Assembly (NCBI GenBank): GCA_947065955.1 | Contig: CAMSXY010000046.1 | Span: 1 to 8,172 of the forward strand | Length of the DNA stretch: 8,172 bases | Reading direction: 5' to 3' | Source: an uncultured Caryophanales bacterium | GTDB taxonomy: Bacteria > Bacillota_I > Bacilli_A > RF39 > UBA660 | In this document: piece by piece, positions 1 to 5,773 of the stretch | Numbering within the stretch: position 1 is the stretch's first letter | Layout: each line of letters opens with the position of its first letter | Program-made: the position numbers and the translations under genes | Notes under the pieces: generated by a model | Told to the model about the DNA's origin: nothing | The model's input: only the letters and a program-made list of their open reading frames with translations | Databases searched by the model: none

Positions 1-2
1 CA

Positions 3-731
3 GATGGAAATAAAAGATATGTAGGCGTAAATCCTGATAATTATGTAAAATTTAACAATGAATTATGGAGAATTATTGGAGTTTTTAATGGACAAGCTAA
101 AATAATAAGAAAAGAACCATACTCTACAAGGATCGAATGGGATAAAGACTCGACTAATGGAGGACATGGAAAATATGGGAATAATAATTGGGCTTTTTCT
201 ACCCTACAAGTGGAACTTAATAGCACATTTTTAAATAGTATAGAAAATGCTAGTAAACCTTATATAGATAGCACCCATATTTGGCAACTTGGTGGTAACG
301 TAATTTCTGAAAATGAATGGACACGAAAACAATTATATAGTCAAGAAAGACAAGAACAAGCTTATGGAGATAACCCAATAACATGGGAGGGAACCATTGG
401 ACTTATATACCCTTCTGATTATGGATATAGTACAGATAGCTTATCTTCTTGTATAAACACAACCATGTATAAATGGTATTTAGAAGAAAATATGACTTGT
501 AAAAACAATAGTTGGTTATATAATGATTCTTATCTACATTGGACAATCACTGTAGATGCTAGAAATCAAGTGAGTGGATTTTTAATAGGAGAAACAGGAA
601 ATGTTGGAGGAGCGTATGTAAACACACAACAAGGAGCCTATCCGACCCTTTATTTAAAGTCTATCGTAAAAATAATAGGAGGAAACGGAACAATCCAAGA
701 TCCTTATCTTCTCCGTATTGAAAATATATAA
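3..731 (+). CDS. Secreted/surface protein of unknown function, C-terminal part (5' end outside window)
   Basis: The reading frame is open from the first full codon at position 3 to TAA at 729-731, giving 242 visible residues. An internal GTG at 210 is only Val70 and is not the start, because the upstream frame carries convincing protein sequence. Visible motifs (numbered from position 3) are NNELWRIIGVF at 18-28, WEGTIGLIYPSDYGYS at 128-143, a Cys pair (C150, C166) around an Asn-rich stretch, LHWTITV at 178-184, and the C-terminal YPTLYLKSIVKIIGGNGT followed by DPYLL. I recognise this block pattern from many uncharacterised secreted proteins of uncultured Bacilli, often the C-terminal module of pilin-like or repeat proteins. 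It vaguely resembles lectin-fold surface modules, but that is a guess. No membrane anchor or LPXTG is visible at the C-terminus. The function is unknown. It is followed directly by a terminator, so it is the last gene of its unit. Confidence 0.8.
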   Translation, partial: DGNKRYVGVNPDNYVKFNNELWRIIGVFNGQAKIIRKEPYSTRIEWDKDSTNGGHGKYGNNNWAFSTLQVELNSTFLNSIENASKPYIDSTHIWQLGGNVISENEWTRKQLYSQERQEQAYGDNPITWEGTIGLIYPSDYGYSTDSLSSCINTTMYKWYLEENMTCKNNSWLYNDSYLHWTITVDARNQVSGFLIGETGNVGGAYVNTQQGAYPTLYLKSIVKIIGGNGTIQDPYLLRIENI

Positions 732-748
732 AAAATAACTTTTCTATT

Positions 749-777
749 AAAAAAGACTTTAAAAAAAGTCTTTTTTT
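749..777 (+). terminator. Intrinsic terminator after the surface-protein gene
   Basis: The perfect inverted repeat AAAAAAGACTTT (749-760) / AAAGTCTTTTTT (765-776) has an AAAA loop and runs into seven T residues (771-777). It lies 18 bp after the stop codon of the preceding gene. The arms are A/T-heavy with a GAC/GTC core. On the minus strand it would also give a U-tract, but no minus-strand gene ends here. Confidence 0.8.
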
Positions 778-816
778 ACAATTTGTGGGAATAAAACATT
801 TATTTTAGATGGAATA

Positions 817-825
817 TGGTATAAT
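817..825 (+). promoter_or_regulatory. Extended -10 promoter for nfo
   Basis: TGG (817-819) is directly followed by TATAAT (820-825), an extended -10 element. No good -35 is seen at the expected distance. A start of transcription near 832 would leave a short leader holding the ribosome binding site AAGAGG (836-841) ahead of the ATG at 847. In DNA this AT-rich a single hexamer is weak evidence. The TG extension and its placement between a terminator and a start codon make it plausible. Confidence 0.55.
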
Positions 826-846
826 AAAAATAGAAAAGAGGTAAGT

Positions 847-1746
847 ATGGAGGAAATTATTGGATGCCATGTATCTTTCAGGAAGGATACAGGTCTTTTA
901 GGTTCTTTAGAAGAAGCACTTTCTTATGGAGCCAACACATTTATGTTTTATACAGGTGCACCACAAAATACAATAAGATTTCCAATTCAAGTAAATCAAA
1001 CCCTTTTAGCATACGAAAAAATGAAAGAAAAAGGAATTTCCTTGAACAATATTATCGTACATGCACCCTATATTATCAATTTAGCAAATAAAAAAAATCA
1101 AGAATTTGGAGTTCGTTTCTTAAAAGAAGAATTAAACCGAGTAGAAAATCTTGGAATATCCAAACTTGTTCTTCATCCAGGAAGCCATGTAGGTGTTGGA
1201 AGTGAAGAAGGAATAAAAAATATTATTGATTCTCTAAATCAAGTTTTAAGCACACCTACATCCGTAAAAATATGTTTAGAAACAATGGCTGGGAAGGGAA
1301 GCGAAATTGGAAAAACATTTGAAGAAATTAAAGCTATTATTAAGGGGTGTATAAAGGAAGAGCAAATTATGGTTTGCCTTGATACCTGCCATATTCATGA
1401 TGCAGGGTACGATTTAAAAGATATTGATCATCTTTTAGATACATTTGACCAAACCATAGGCCTATCAAAGCTTGCTTGCATACACATCAATGATAGTAAA
1501 AATGAACCCTTCAGCCATAAAGACCGTCATGAAAATATAGGATATGGATATATTGGTTTTGAGACCTTATTACCTTTTTTATATCATGAAAAATTAAAAG
1601 GCATTCCTAAAATATTAGAAACGCCCTATGTAATGGATAATAAAAATTCTTATCCACCTTATTTATTTGAAATTGCTATGTTAAAAGAAAAAAAGTTCTC
1701 AAAAACTTTATTAGAAGATATTAAAAAACATTATAGAAAAGATTGA
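847..1746 (+). CDS. nfo: Endonuclease IV (AP endonuclease, Nfo)
   Basis: This is a base-excision-repair enzyme that cleaves DNA 5' to abasic sites and trims blocked 3' ends, acting in the cytoplasm. The 299-residue length is normal for the family (TIM barrel with a trinuclear zinc site). All nine zinc ligands expected from E. coli Nfo can be placed: H72 (VHAPY), H110 (LHPG), E145 (LETMAG), D179 and H182 (CLDTCHIHDAG), H213 (HINDSK), D226 and H228 (DRHENIG), and E258 (LETPY). The start is ATG 847, with AAGAGG at 836-841. The gene ends in TGA, the only TGA stop in the window. Its 3' end overlaps the convergent small gene by 16 bp. In Bacillus the orthologue yqfS sits beside yqfT, which matches the neighbour seen here. 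Confidence 0.97.
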   Translation: MEEIIGCHVSFRKDTGLLGSLEEALSYGANTFMFYTGAPQNTIRFPIQVNQTLLAYEKMKEKGISLNNIIVHAPYIINLANKKNQEFGVRFLKEELNRVENLGISKLVLHPGSHVGVGSEEGIKNIIDSLNQVLSTPTSVKICLETMAGKGSEIGKTFEEIKAIIKGCIKEEQIMVCLDTCHIHDAGYDLKDIDHLLDTFDQTIGLSKLACIHINDSKNEPFSHKDRHENIGYGYIGFETLLPFLYHEKLKGIPKILETPYVMDNKNSYPPYLFEIAMLKEKKFSKTLLEDIKKHYRKD

Positions 1747-1994
1747 TATTTTTGTTTATAAAATTGATATAAAGAAATCATTTTTGTATAAGTATCTCCA
1801 TTTAGATTTTCTTTTGATTTTTGAAAAAGCAAAGTAGGATCTCCAAAAAGAAGTGTTCTCCAATTTTCCTTGATATTAAAATAAATAAAATCAGCTTCCT
1901 CTTTACTTAAAAAAATTTGATTTGCACTTGCAAATTTAATTACATCTTCCACAGTAAGTTTTCGGATGTAATTTTCAATCCATAATTCTTTCAT
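1731..1994 (-). CDS. Small DUF2624 (YqfT)-like protein
   Basis: The gene encodes 87 residues starting at the ATG complementary to 1992-1994, with an AAGAGG ribosome binding site on the minus strand (2006-2001) at good spacing. The protein is cytoplasmic, helical and rich in charged and aromatic residues, with no signal peptide or membrane segment. The pattern LTVEDVIKFASANQIFLSKE followed by EADFIYFNIKENW resembles the DUF2624/YqfT family: an N-terminal helix, a short turn, then a helix leading to an interaction surface. The assignment rests on this pattern and on adjacency to nfo, since yqfT follows nfo (yqfS) in Bacillus; it is not a confirmed match. Here the gene is convergent with nfo and overlaps its end by 16 bp, and it is divergent from sodA. 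The family has no established function. Confidence 0.75.
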   Translation of the reverse strand: MKELWIENYIRKLTVEDVIKFASANQIFLSKEEADFIYFNIKENWRTLLFGDPTLLFQKSKENLNGDTYTKMISLYQFYKQKYQSFL

Positions 1995-2062
1995 TTGTCA
2001 CCTCTTTTTATTATATGAATAAATGAGAAGAATAATAATAGAATATAACTAGGAGTGATCAT

Positions 2063-2662
2063 ATGTATAAAAAAATAGAATTACCCTATACTTCTTTAGA
2101 ACCCTATATTAGTGATGAAACATTAAATCTTCATTATGGAAAACATTACCTATCTTATTTAGAACGTCTTAATAAAATGGCTGGAAATCTAAATGAATCC
2201 AAAGAACAGATTGTTCTTCATATAGCCGATTTTCCCTCTGTGATTCAAGACGATTTATTGTATCAAGTAGGTGGTGTTTTAAATCATGAATTATACTTCC
2301 AGAATATGGCACCTAAAAAAACACCTTTAAAAGGGGAATTAAAAGAAAAAATTATAAAAAAATATGGTAGTGAAGAAAATTTTATAGAAAGCTTTCAAAA
2401 AGAAAGTAAAAAATTGGTTGGAAGTGGTTACACATTCTTAGTTATAAAAAAAGATGGCGATATAGATATCCTTAATTTAAGTAATCAAGATACTCCCTAT
2501 TCTTATGGAATGATTCCAATAATGGCATTGGATTTGTGGGAACATGCTTATTATTTAGATTATAAAAACGATCGAAATCTCTACATTCATAACTTTTTTC
2601 AAATTGTTGATTTTGATTATATAAGTAATCTTTATGATGAAAAAAAACAACAAAACTTATAA
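2063..2662 (+). CDS. sodA: Superoxide dismutase, Fe/Mn family
   Basis: The enzyme converts superoxide to oxygen and hydrogen peroxide in the cytoplasm. It has 199 residues, the usual length. The metal ligands are H24 (LNLHYGKHY), H75 (NHELYF), D157 and H161 (ALDLWEHAYYLDY); the gateway residues H28 and Y32 are also present. The second-sphere signature is Mn-like: Gly at position 71, four before the second His ligand, and Gln142 in NQDTP. Manganese or mixed metal use is therefore inferred. The aromatic cage is unusual: F79 replaces the common Trp after NHxxY, and the GSGW motif reads GSGYTF at 120-125. The start is ATG 2063, with AGGAGTG at 2051-2057. The 3' end overlaps pbpA by 29 bp, so the two are probably co-transcribed. 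Both genes are also close together, in the same order, in Bacillus. Confidence 0.93.
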   Translation: MYKKIELPYTSLEPYISDETLNLHYGKHYLSYLERLNKMAGNLNESKEQIVLHIADFPSVIQDDLLYQVGGVLNHELYFQNMAPKKTPLKGELKEKIIKKYGSEENFIESFQKESKKLVGSGYTFLVIKKDGDIDILNLSNQDTPYSYGMIPIMALDLWEHAYYLDYKNDRNLYIHNFFQIVDFDYISNLYDEKKQQNL

Positions 2663-4709
2663 GAAAAAATATTATAAAAAGAAACGAAATATTGAACAAA
2701 CGATTGAAAAAAGATATGTAGTTATTATTGTACTTATTATTCTTTTATTATTTTTTATGGCTAGTTATTTATTTGTTATACAAGTTTTAAGACAAGACTT
2801 TTATAAAGAAAAAGTAGATCGCTTAAATTTAACTTATGTTTATGGAGAAAGTGCTCCACGAGGTCGAATTTATGATCGAAATGGAAAATTAATTGTAGAT
2901 AATACTCCCATAAAAGTAATTTATTATAAAAAACCAGTAGGAATTACTACAAAAGAAGAGATTTCTCTTGCTTATAAAGTAGCCGATTTAATTTCCGTAG
3001 CCTATGAAAAACTTTATATTACCAATTTAAAAGAATTTTGGATTGTAAATCATAAAGAGGAAGCAAATCTTAAAATTACAAGTCAAGAGTGGAGAGAATA
3101 TGAAGAAAGAAAACTAACTGCAGGAGATATTCAAAAATTAAAAATAGAACGAATTACAGAAGAAGAGCTAGAAGAGTATGATATTCGAGATAAAAAAGCC
3201 GCCTATATTTATTATTTAATGAATACAGGATATTCTTATTCCGAAAAAATTATTAAAGATGAAAATGTTACGGATGCAGAATATGCCATCATTGCAGAAA
3301 GTATTGGAGAATTAAGAGGATTTAATACAAGATTAGACTGGGAGCGTAGTTATCTTTATGGAGATACCTTTAGGACGCTTTTAGGAAGTGTTTCTACAAG
3401 CAAAAGCGGAATTCCCTATGAATTAAAAGACTATTATCTTTCTATGGGATATAGTCTAAATGATCGTGTTGGGACAAGTTATCTAGAGTATCAATACGAA
3501 TCGGTTTTAAAAGGGGAAAAAAATAAATACCAAGTTTTAGAAGATGGAAGTTATAAACTTGTGAGCGAAGGAAAAAGAGGTAACGATATTGTTCTTACTA
3601 TTGATATAGAACTTCAAAAGGAAGTAGAAGAAATTATTATGAAACATCTCGTTGAAGCTCAAAAGGAAAGAGCCGCTCGTTATTATAACCATTCCTTTGT
3701 TATTATTACAGATCCAAAGACAGGAGAAATTTTAGCTATGGCGGGAAAGCAACTAGTCAAAACAGAGGATGGATATGAATTTTATGATTACACCCCAGGT
3801 ATTGTAACCTCCCCAGTAACCGTAGGTTCTTCTATTAAAGGTGCTTCCCATATTGTAGGTTATAATACAGGTGCTTTAAAAATAGGAGAAGTAAGACAAG
3901 ATTTTTGTATTAAAATTGCCTCTACTCCCAAAAAATGTTCCTTAGCAAAATTAGGCTCTATCAACGATTTAGGAGCGCTAAAAGCGTCTTCTAATTCTTA
4001 TCAGTATCAAACAGCTATTAAAGTTGGAAAAGGTGTTTATAGATATGATAAACCTCTACCTTTAGATCCAGAAGCTTTTAATATCTATCGTTCCATATTT
4101 GCAGAATTTGGCCTTGGCGTAAAAACCGAAATTGATTTACCTGTTGAAAGTCTTGGATTTAAAGGAGAAAGCACACTACCAGGTTATCTTTTAGATTTTT
4201 CTATTGGACAGTATGATACCTATACTCCGATACAACTTTCCCAATATATTAATACGATAGCCAATAATGGAACCCGCTTAGCACCACGTCTTTTAAAAGA
4301 AGTATATGCTCCAACAAAAGATGGACTTACAAATCTTTTAGAAAAAACAGAAGTACATGTTTTAAATCAAGTAAATACAGAAGAAAAATATATGAAACGT
4401 GTGCAAGAAGGTTTTTATCAAGTAATGCATGGAGGAACAGGTTCCAGTTATATTCCATGGGAATATAAAGCAGCTGGCAAAACAGGAACAAGTCAGAGTT
4501 TCTTAGATACAGATTTAGATGGAAATATTGATACAGAAACCCTTTCAAGTACCTTTGTTGGTTATTATCCTTATGATAATCCAAAAGTTACTTTTACCGT
4601 TATTTCACCGAATATCGGCTATGCGATAAACGGAGTTAATTATAAATCTTATATTAACCAAAGAATAACGTATGATGTAACCAAAAAATATGCAGAAATG
4701 TATCCATAA
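2634..4709 (+). CDS. pbpA: Class B penicillin-binding protein, PBP2A/PbpA type transpeptidase
   Basis: This is a peptidoglycan D,D-transpeptidase of the elongation type, anchored in the membrane with its catalytic domain outside. The 691 residues comprise a very basic cytoplasmic N-terminus (1-28), one membrane helix (about 29-52), a dimerisation/linker domain opening with SAPRGRIYDRNGKLIVDN (73-90), and the block GYSLNDRVGTSYLEYQYE (272-289), which is typical of Bacillus PbpA and Staphylococcus PBP3. The transpeptidase domain has S399-S-I-K402 (SxxK), S452-S-N454 (SxN) and K616-T-G618 (KTGT). There is no PASTA repeat. Two cysteines (C425, C435) lie between the SxxK and SxN motifs. The start is ATG 2634 or the adjacent ATG 2637, inside the end of sodA. 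No Shine-Dalgarno is visible, so initiation may depend on translation of sodA. Confidence 0.93.
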   Translation: MMKKNNKTYKKKYYKKKRNIEQTIEKRYVVIIVLIILLLFFMASYLFVIQVLRQDFYKEKVDRLNLTYVYGESAPRGRIYDRNGKLIVDNTPIKVIYYKKPVGITTKEEISLAYKVADLISVAYEKLYITNLKEFWIVNHKEEANLKITSQEWREYEERKLTAGDIQKLKIERITEEELEEYDIRDKKAAYIYYLMNTGYSYSEKIIKDENVTDAEYAIIAESIGELRGFNTRLDWERSYLYGDTFRTLLGSVSTSKSGIPYELKDYYLSMGYSLNDRVGTSYLEYQYESVLKGEKNKYQVLEDGSYKLVSEGKRGNDIVLTIDIELQKEVEEIIMKHLVEAQKERAARYYNHSFVIITDPKTGEILAMAGKQLVKTEDGYEFYDYTPGIVTSPVTVGSSIKGASHIVGYNTGALKIGEVRQDFCIKIASTPKKCSLAKLGSINDLGALKASSNSYQYQTAIKVGKGVYRYDKPLPLDPEAFNIYRSIFAEFGLGVKTEIDLPVESLGFKGESTLPGYLLDFSIGQYDTYTPIQLSQYINTIANNGTRLAPRLLKEVYAPTKDGLTNLLEKTEVHVLNQVNTEEKYMKRVQEGFYQVMHGGTGSSYIPWEYKAAGKTGTSQSFLDTDLDGNIDTETLSSTFVGYYPYDNPKVTFTVISPNIGYAINGVNYKSYINQRITYDVTKKYAEMYP

Positions 4710-4753
4710 AGTGTTAGAATAAGTGTAAGTTTCGAAATTTCCTCAAAAAGTAC

Positions 4754-4782
4754 TTTTCATTTGTTTAAGATTTTGTTATAAT
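4754..4782 (+). promoter_or_regulatory. Promoter for rpmG-efp
   Basis: TTTTCA (4754-4759), a 17-bp spacer, and TATAAT (4777-4782) preceded by TGT make an extended -10 promoter. The predicted transcription start near 4789 gives a short leader with the strong AGGAGGAG ribosome binding site (4801-4808) before rpmG. I see no clear terminator between pbpA and this promoter, so some read-through from pbpA is possible. Confidence 0.7.
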
Positions 4783-4813
4783 TTATGTTAGATTTATTGA
4801 AGGAGGAGAATTT

Positions 4814-4981
4814 ATGGCAAAAAAAGGTGAGGCTAGAGAAAGAATCACGCTTCAATGTTCAGAGTGTAAAAATGAAAACTATCGTACACAAAAAAATAAA
4901 AAAAATACGACGGAACGTTTAGAATTAAAGAAATATTGTTCAAACTGTAAACAAACTACTGTACACAAAGAAAAAAAATAA
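4814..4981 (+). CDS. rpmG: 50S ribosomal protein bL33
   Basis: A 55-residue basic protein of the large ribosomal subunit, near the E site. The start is ATG 4814, six bases after AGGAGGAG (4801-4808), and the stop is TAA 4979-4981. The typical L33 pattern is present: RERITLQCSECKNENYRTQK (residues 8-27), then NTTERLELKKYCSNCKQTTV (31-50). Two CxxC pairs (C15/C18 and C42/C45) make this the zinc-binding C+ form. Firmicutes often carry a second, cysteine-free copy used under zinc shortage; none is in this window. efp starts 21 bp downstream on the same strand, so the two probably share the promoter at 4754-4782. In Bacillus an rpmG copy also lies in the wider sodA-pbpA neighbourhood. Confidence 0.93.
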   Translation: MAKKGEARERITLQCSECKNENYRTQKNKKNTTERLELKKYCSNCKQTTVHKEKK

Positions 4982-5002
4982 TAAGTAGAAGGGAGATAAC
5001 GC

Positions 5003-5560
5003 ATGTTTAATATCAATGATATCAAAAATGGAATGACTTTCCTTTTTGAAGGAAACATTTATTTAGTACTTGAATTTTTACATGTAAAACCTGGAAAAGG
5101 AGCTGCTTTTGTAAAAGCAAAATTAAAGAACTTACGTACAGGTTCTATTGTGGAAAAAACATTTAACACAAGTATTAAATTGGAAAAAGCTATGATCAGT
5201 AAACAAAATATGCAATATCTATATGGAAGTGAGAGTTCCTATAATTTTATGAATATGGAAACTTACGAACAAATTGAACTTTCTAAAGATCAAATAGGAA
5301 GTGACGCTAAATATTTAAAAGAAGGTATTAATGTAGATGTTACCTTTTATGAAGGAGAACTTTTAGGATTAAGTTTACCTGATAAAATTGAATATGTAGT
5401 AGCTCATACAGAACCAGCTGTAAAAGGAAATACAACGAATAACGCCCAAAAAGAAGCAGAACTTGAAAATGGTTTAGTTGTTCGTGTCCCTCTTTTTATT
5501 GAAGAAGGAGAAAAAATCCTTGTTACAACAGAAGATGGAAAATATTCTTCAAGAGCATAA
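5003..5560 (+). CDS. efp: Elongation factor P
   Basis: EF-P enters the ribosome between the P and E sites and rescues stalling at polyproline stretches. The 185 residues match the family length, with three beta-barrel domains: KOW-like domain I (about 1-62), the central OB domain (about 65-127), and the C-terminal OB domain (about 128-185). The loop HVKPGKGAAF carries K32, the residue modified in Bacillus EF-P (5-aminopentanol) and at the equivalent position in E. coli (lysyl-lysine). No modification gene is visible here. The C-terminal signature is present in a slightly altered form, VPLFIEEGEKILVTTEDGKY. The start is ATG 5003, preceded by AAGGGAG (4989-4995). It follows rpmG closely and precedes the infC promoter. 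Confidence 0.96.
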   Translation: MFNINDIKNGMTFLFEGNIYLVLEFLHVKPGKGAAFVKAKLKNLRTGSIVEKTFNTSIKLEKAMISKQNMQYLYGSESSYNFMNMETYEQIELSKDQIGSDAKYLKEGINVDVTFYEGELLGLSLPDKIEYVVAHTEPAVKGNTTNNAQKEAELENGLVVRVPLFIEEGEKILVTTEDGKYSSRA

Positions 5561-5597
5561 TTTTTAAGTAAGAATATTCAAATTAGTTCTATTTTTA

Positions 5598-5626
5598 TTG
5601 ACAAAAACATAGTTTATCAGTATAAT
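5598..5626 (+). promoter_or_regulatory. Consensus sigma-A promoter of the infC operon
   Basis: TTGACA (5598-5603), a spacer of exactly 17 bp, and TATAAT (5621-5626) match the housekeeping consensus at all twelve positions. Transcription would start near 5633, giving a leader of about 140 nt before infC. A perfect promoter followed by a structured leader fits a ribosomal-protein operon controlled after initiation, not at it. Confidence 0.92.
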
Positions 5627-5632
5627 CATAGT

Positions 5633-5759
5633 AATGAAAAGGAAAGAAGAAGAACTCACTTCTCACCTGAGAGTAGAAAACTCTAGGTTAATGCCTATAA
5701 AATGAAACAGTAAATGGGTAAGTGGGTACTTTGTACGCACTTTTTCTATGAAAAAATTT
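5633..5759 (+). ncRNA. Structured infC operon leader, candidate L20-responsive attenuator
   Basis: In Firmicutes the infC-rpmI-rplT operon is controlled by binding of L20 to its leader, which favours premature termination. The leader here has the expected parts. A hairpin is formed by ACCT-G-AGAGT (5665-5674) and ACTCTAGGT (5680-5688): nine pairs, one bulged G, loop AGAAA. It is followed by a terminator hairpin (5720-5745) just ahead of the infC ribosome binding site. ACTCACTT (5654-5661) can pair with AAGTGGGT (5720-5727), the left arm of that terminator, over eight pairs including one G-U. The two pairings exclude each other. The structure is seen by eye, and assignment to the L20 leader family is inferred from position and layout. 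Confidence 0.75.
5720..5745 (+). terminator. Attenuator terminator in the infC leader
   Basis: AAGTGGGTAC (5720-5729) and GTACGCACTT (5733-5742) form a ten-position stem with one G-G mismatch and a TTT loop, followed by a T-tract (5741-5745). It lies between the operon promoter and the infC start with no gene in between, so it can only act as a conditional terminator. Its left arm is also the target of the upstream pairing described for the leader. Confidence 0.75.
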
Positions 5760-5766
5760 GGAGGTG
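5760..5766 (+). promoter_or_regulatory. Strong ribosome binding site that fixes the infC AUA start
   Basis: GGAGGTG (5760-5766) is a near-perfect Shine-Dalgarno sequence, followed by seven T residues and then ATA at 5774-5776. There is no ATG, GTG or TTG at a usable distance in the infC frame. The upstream in-frame ATG at 5714 has no ribosome binding site and lies just upstream of the terminator stem, so translation from it would run through the attenuator. Confidence 0.85.
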
Positions 5767-5773
5767 TTTTTTT

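Noticed and set aside
210..212. GTG 210 as start of the first gene
   Set aside because: The frame is open to the window edge and the upstream residues (including NNELWRIIGVF) belong to the same protein family pattern; no ribosome binding site precedes 210.
864..1091. Overlapping open frames within nfo, sodA, pbpA and infC on either strand
   Set aside because: They are shadows of well-supported genes, with no ribosome binding site and no protein-like pattern.
1744..1761. Reading TGA as Trp (Mollicutes code), which would extend nfo by a few codons to TAA
   Set aside because: Conserved Trp residues in all genes use TGG and none use TGA, and nfo already ends at the normal family length.
2009..2049. 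Promoter hexamers (TATTAT, TAGAAT, TATAAC, and TATAAT on the minus strand) in the 68-bp gap between the DUF2624-like gene and sodA
   Set aside because: Each lacks a matching -35 or would place the transcript start inside the ribosome binding site. Divergent promoters must exist nearby, but I cannot choose one.
5702..5713. Four-codon leader peptide ATG-AAA-CAG-TAA in the infC leader
   Set aside because: No ribosome binding site and no run of regulatory codons; the leader structure explains control without it.
5714..5773. ATG 5714 as the infC start (196 residues)
   Set aside because: It has no ribosome binding site, its first codons are the attenuator hairpin, and the added residues are not IF-3-like. 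ATA 5774 sits at ideal distance from GGAGGTG.
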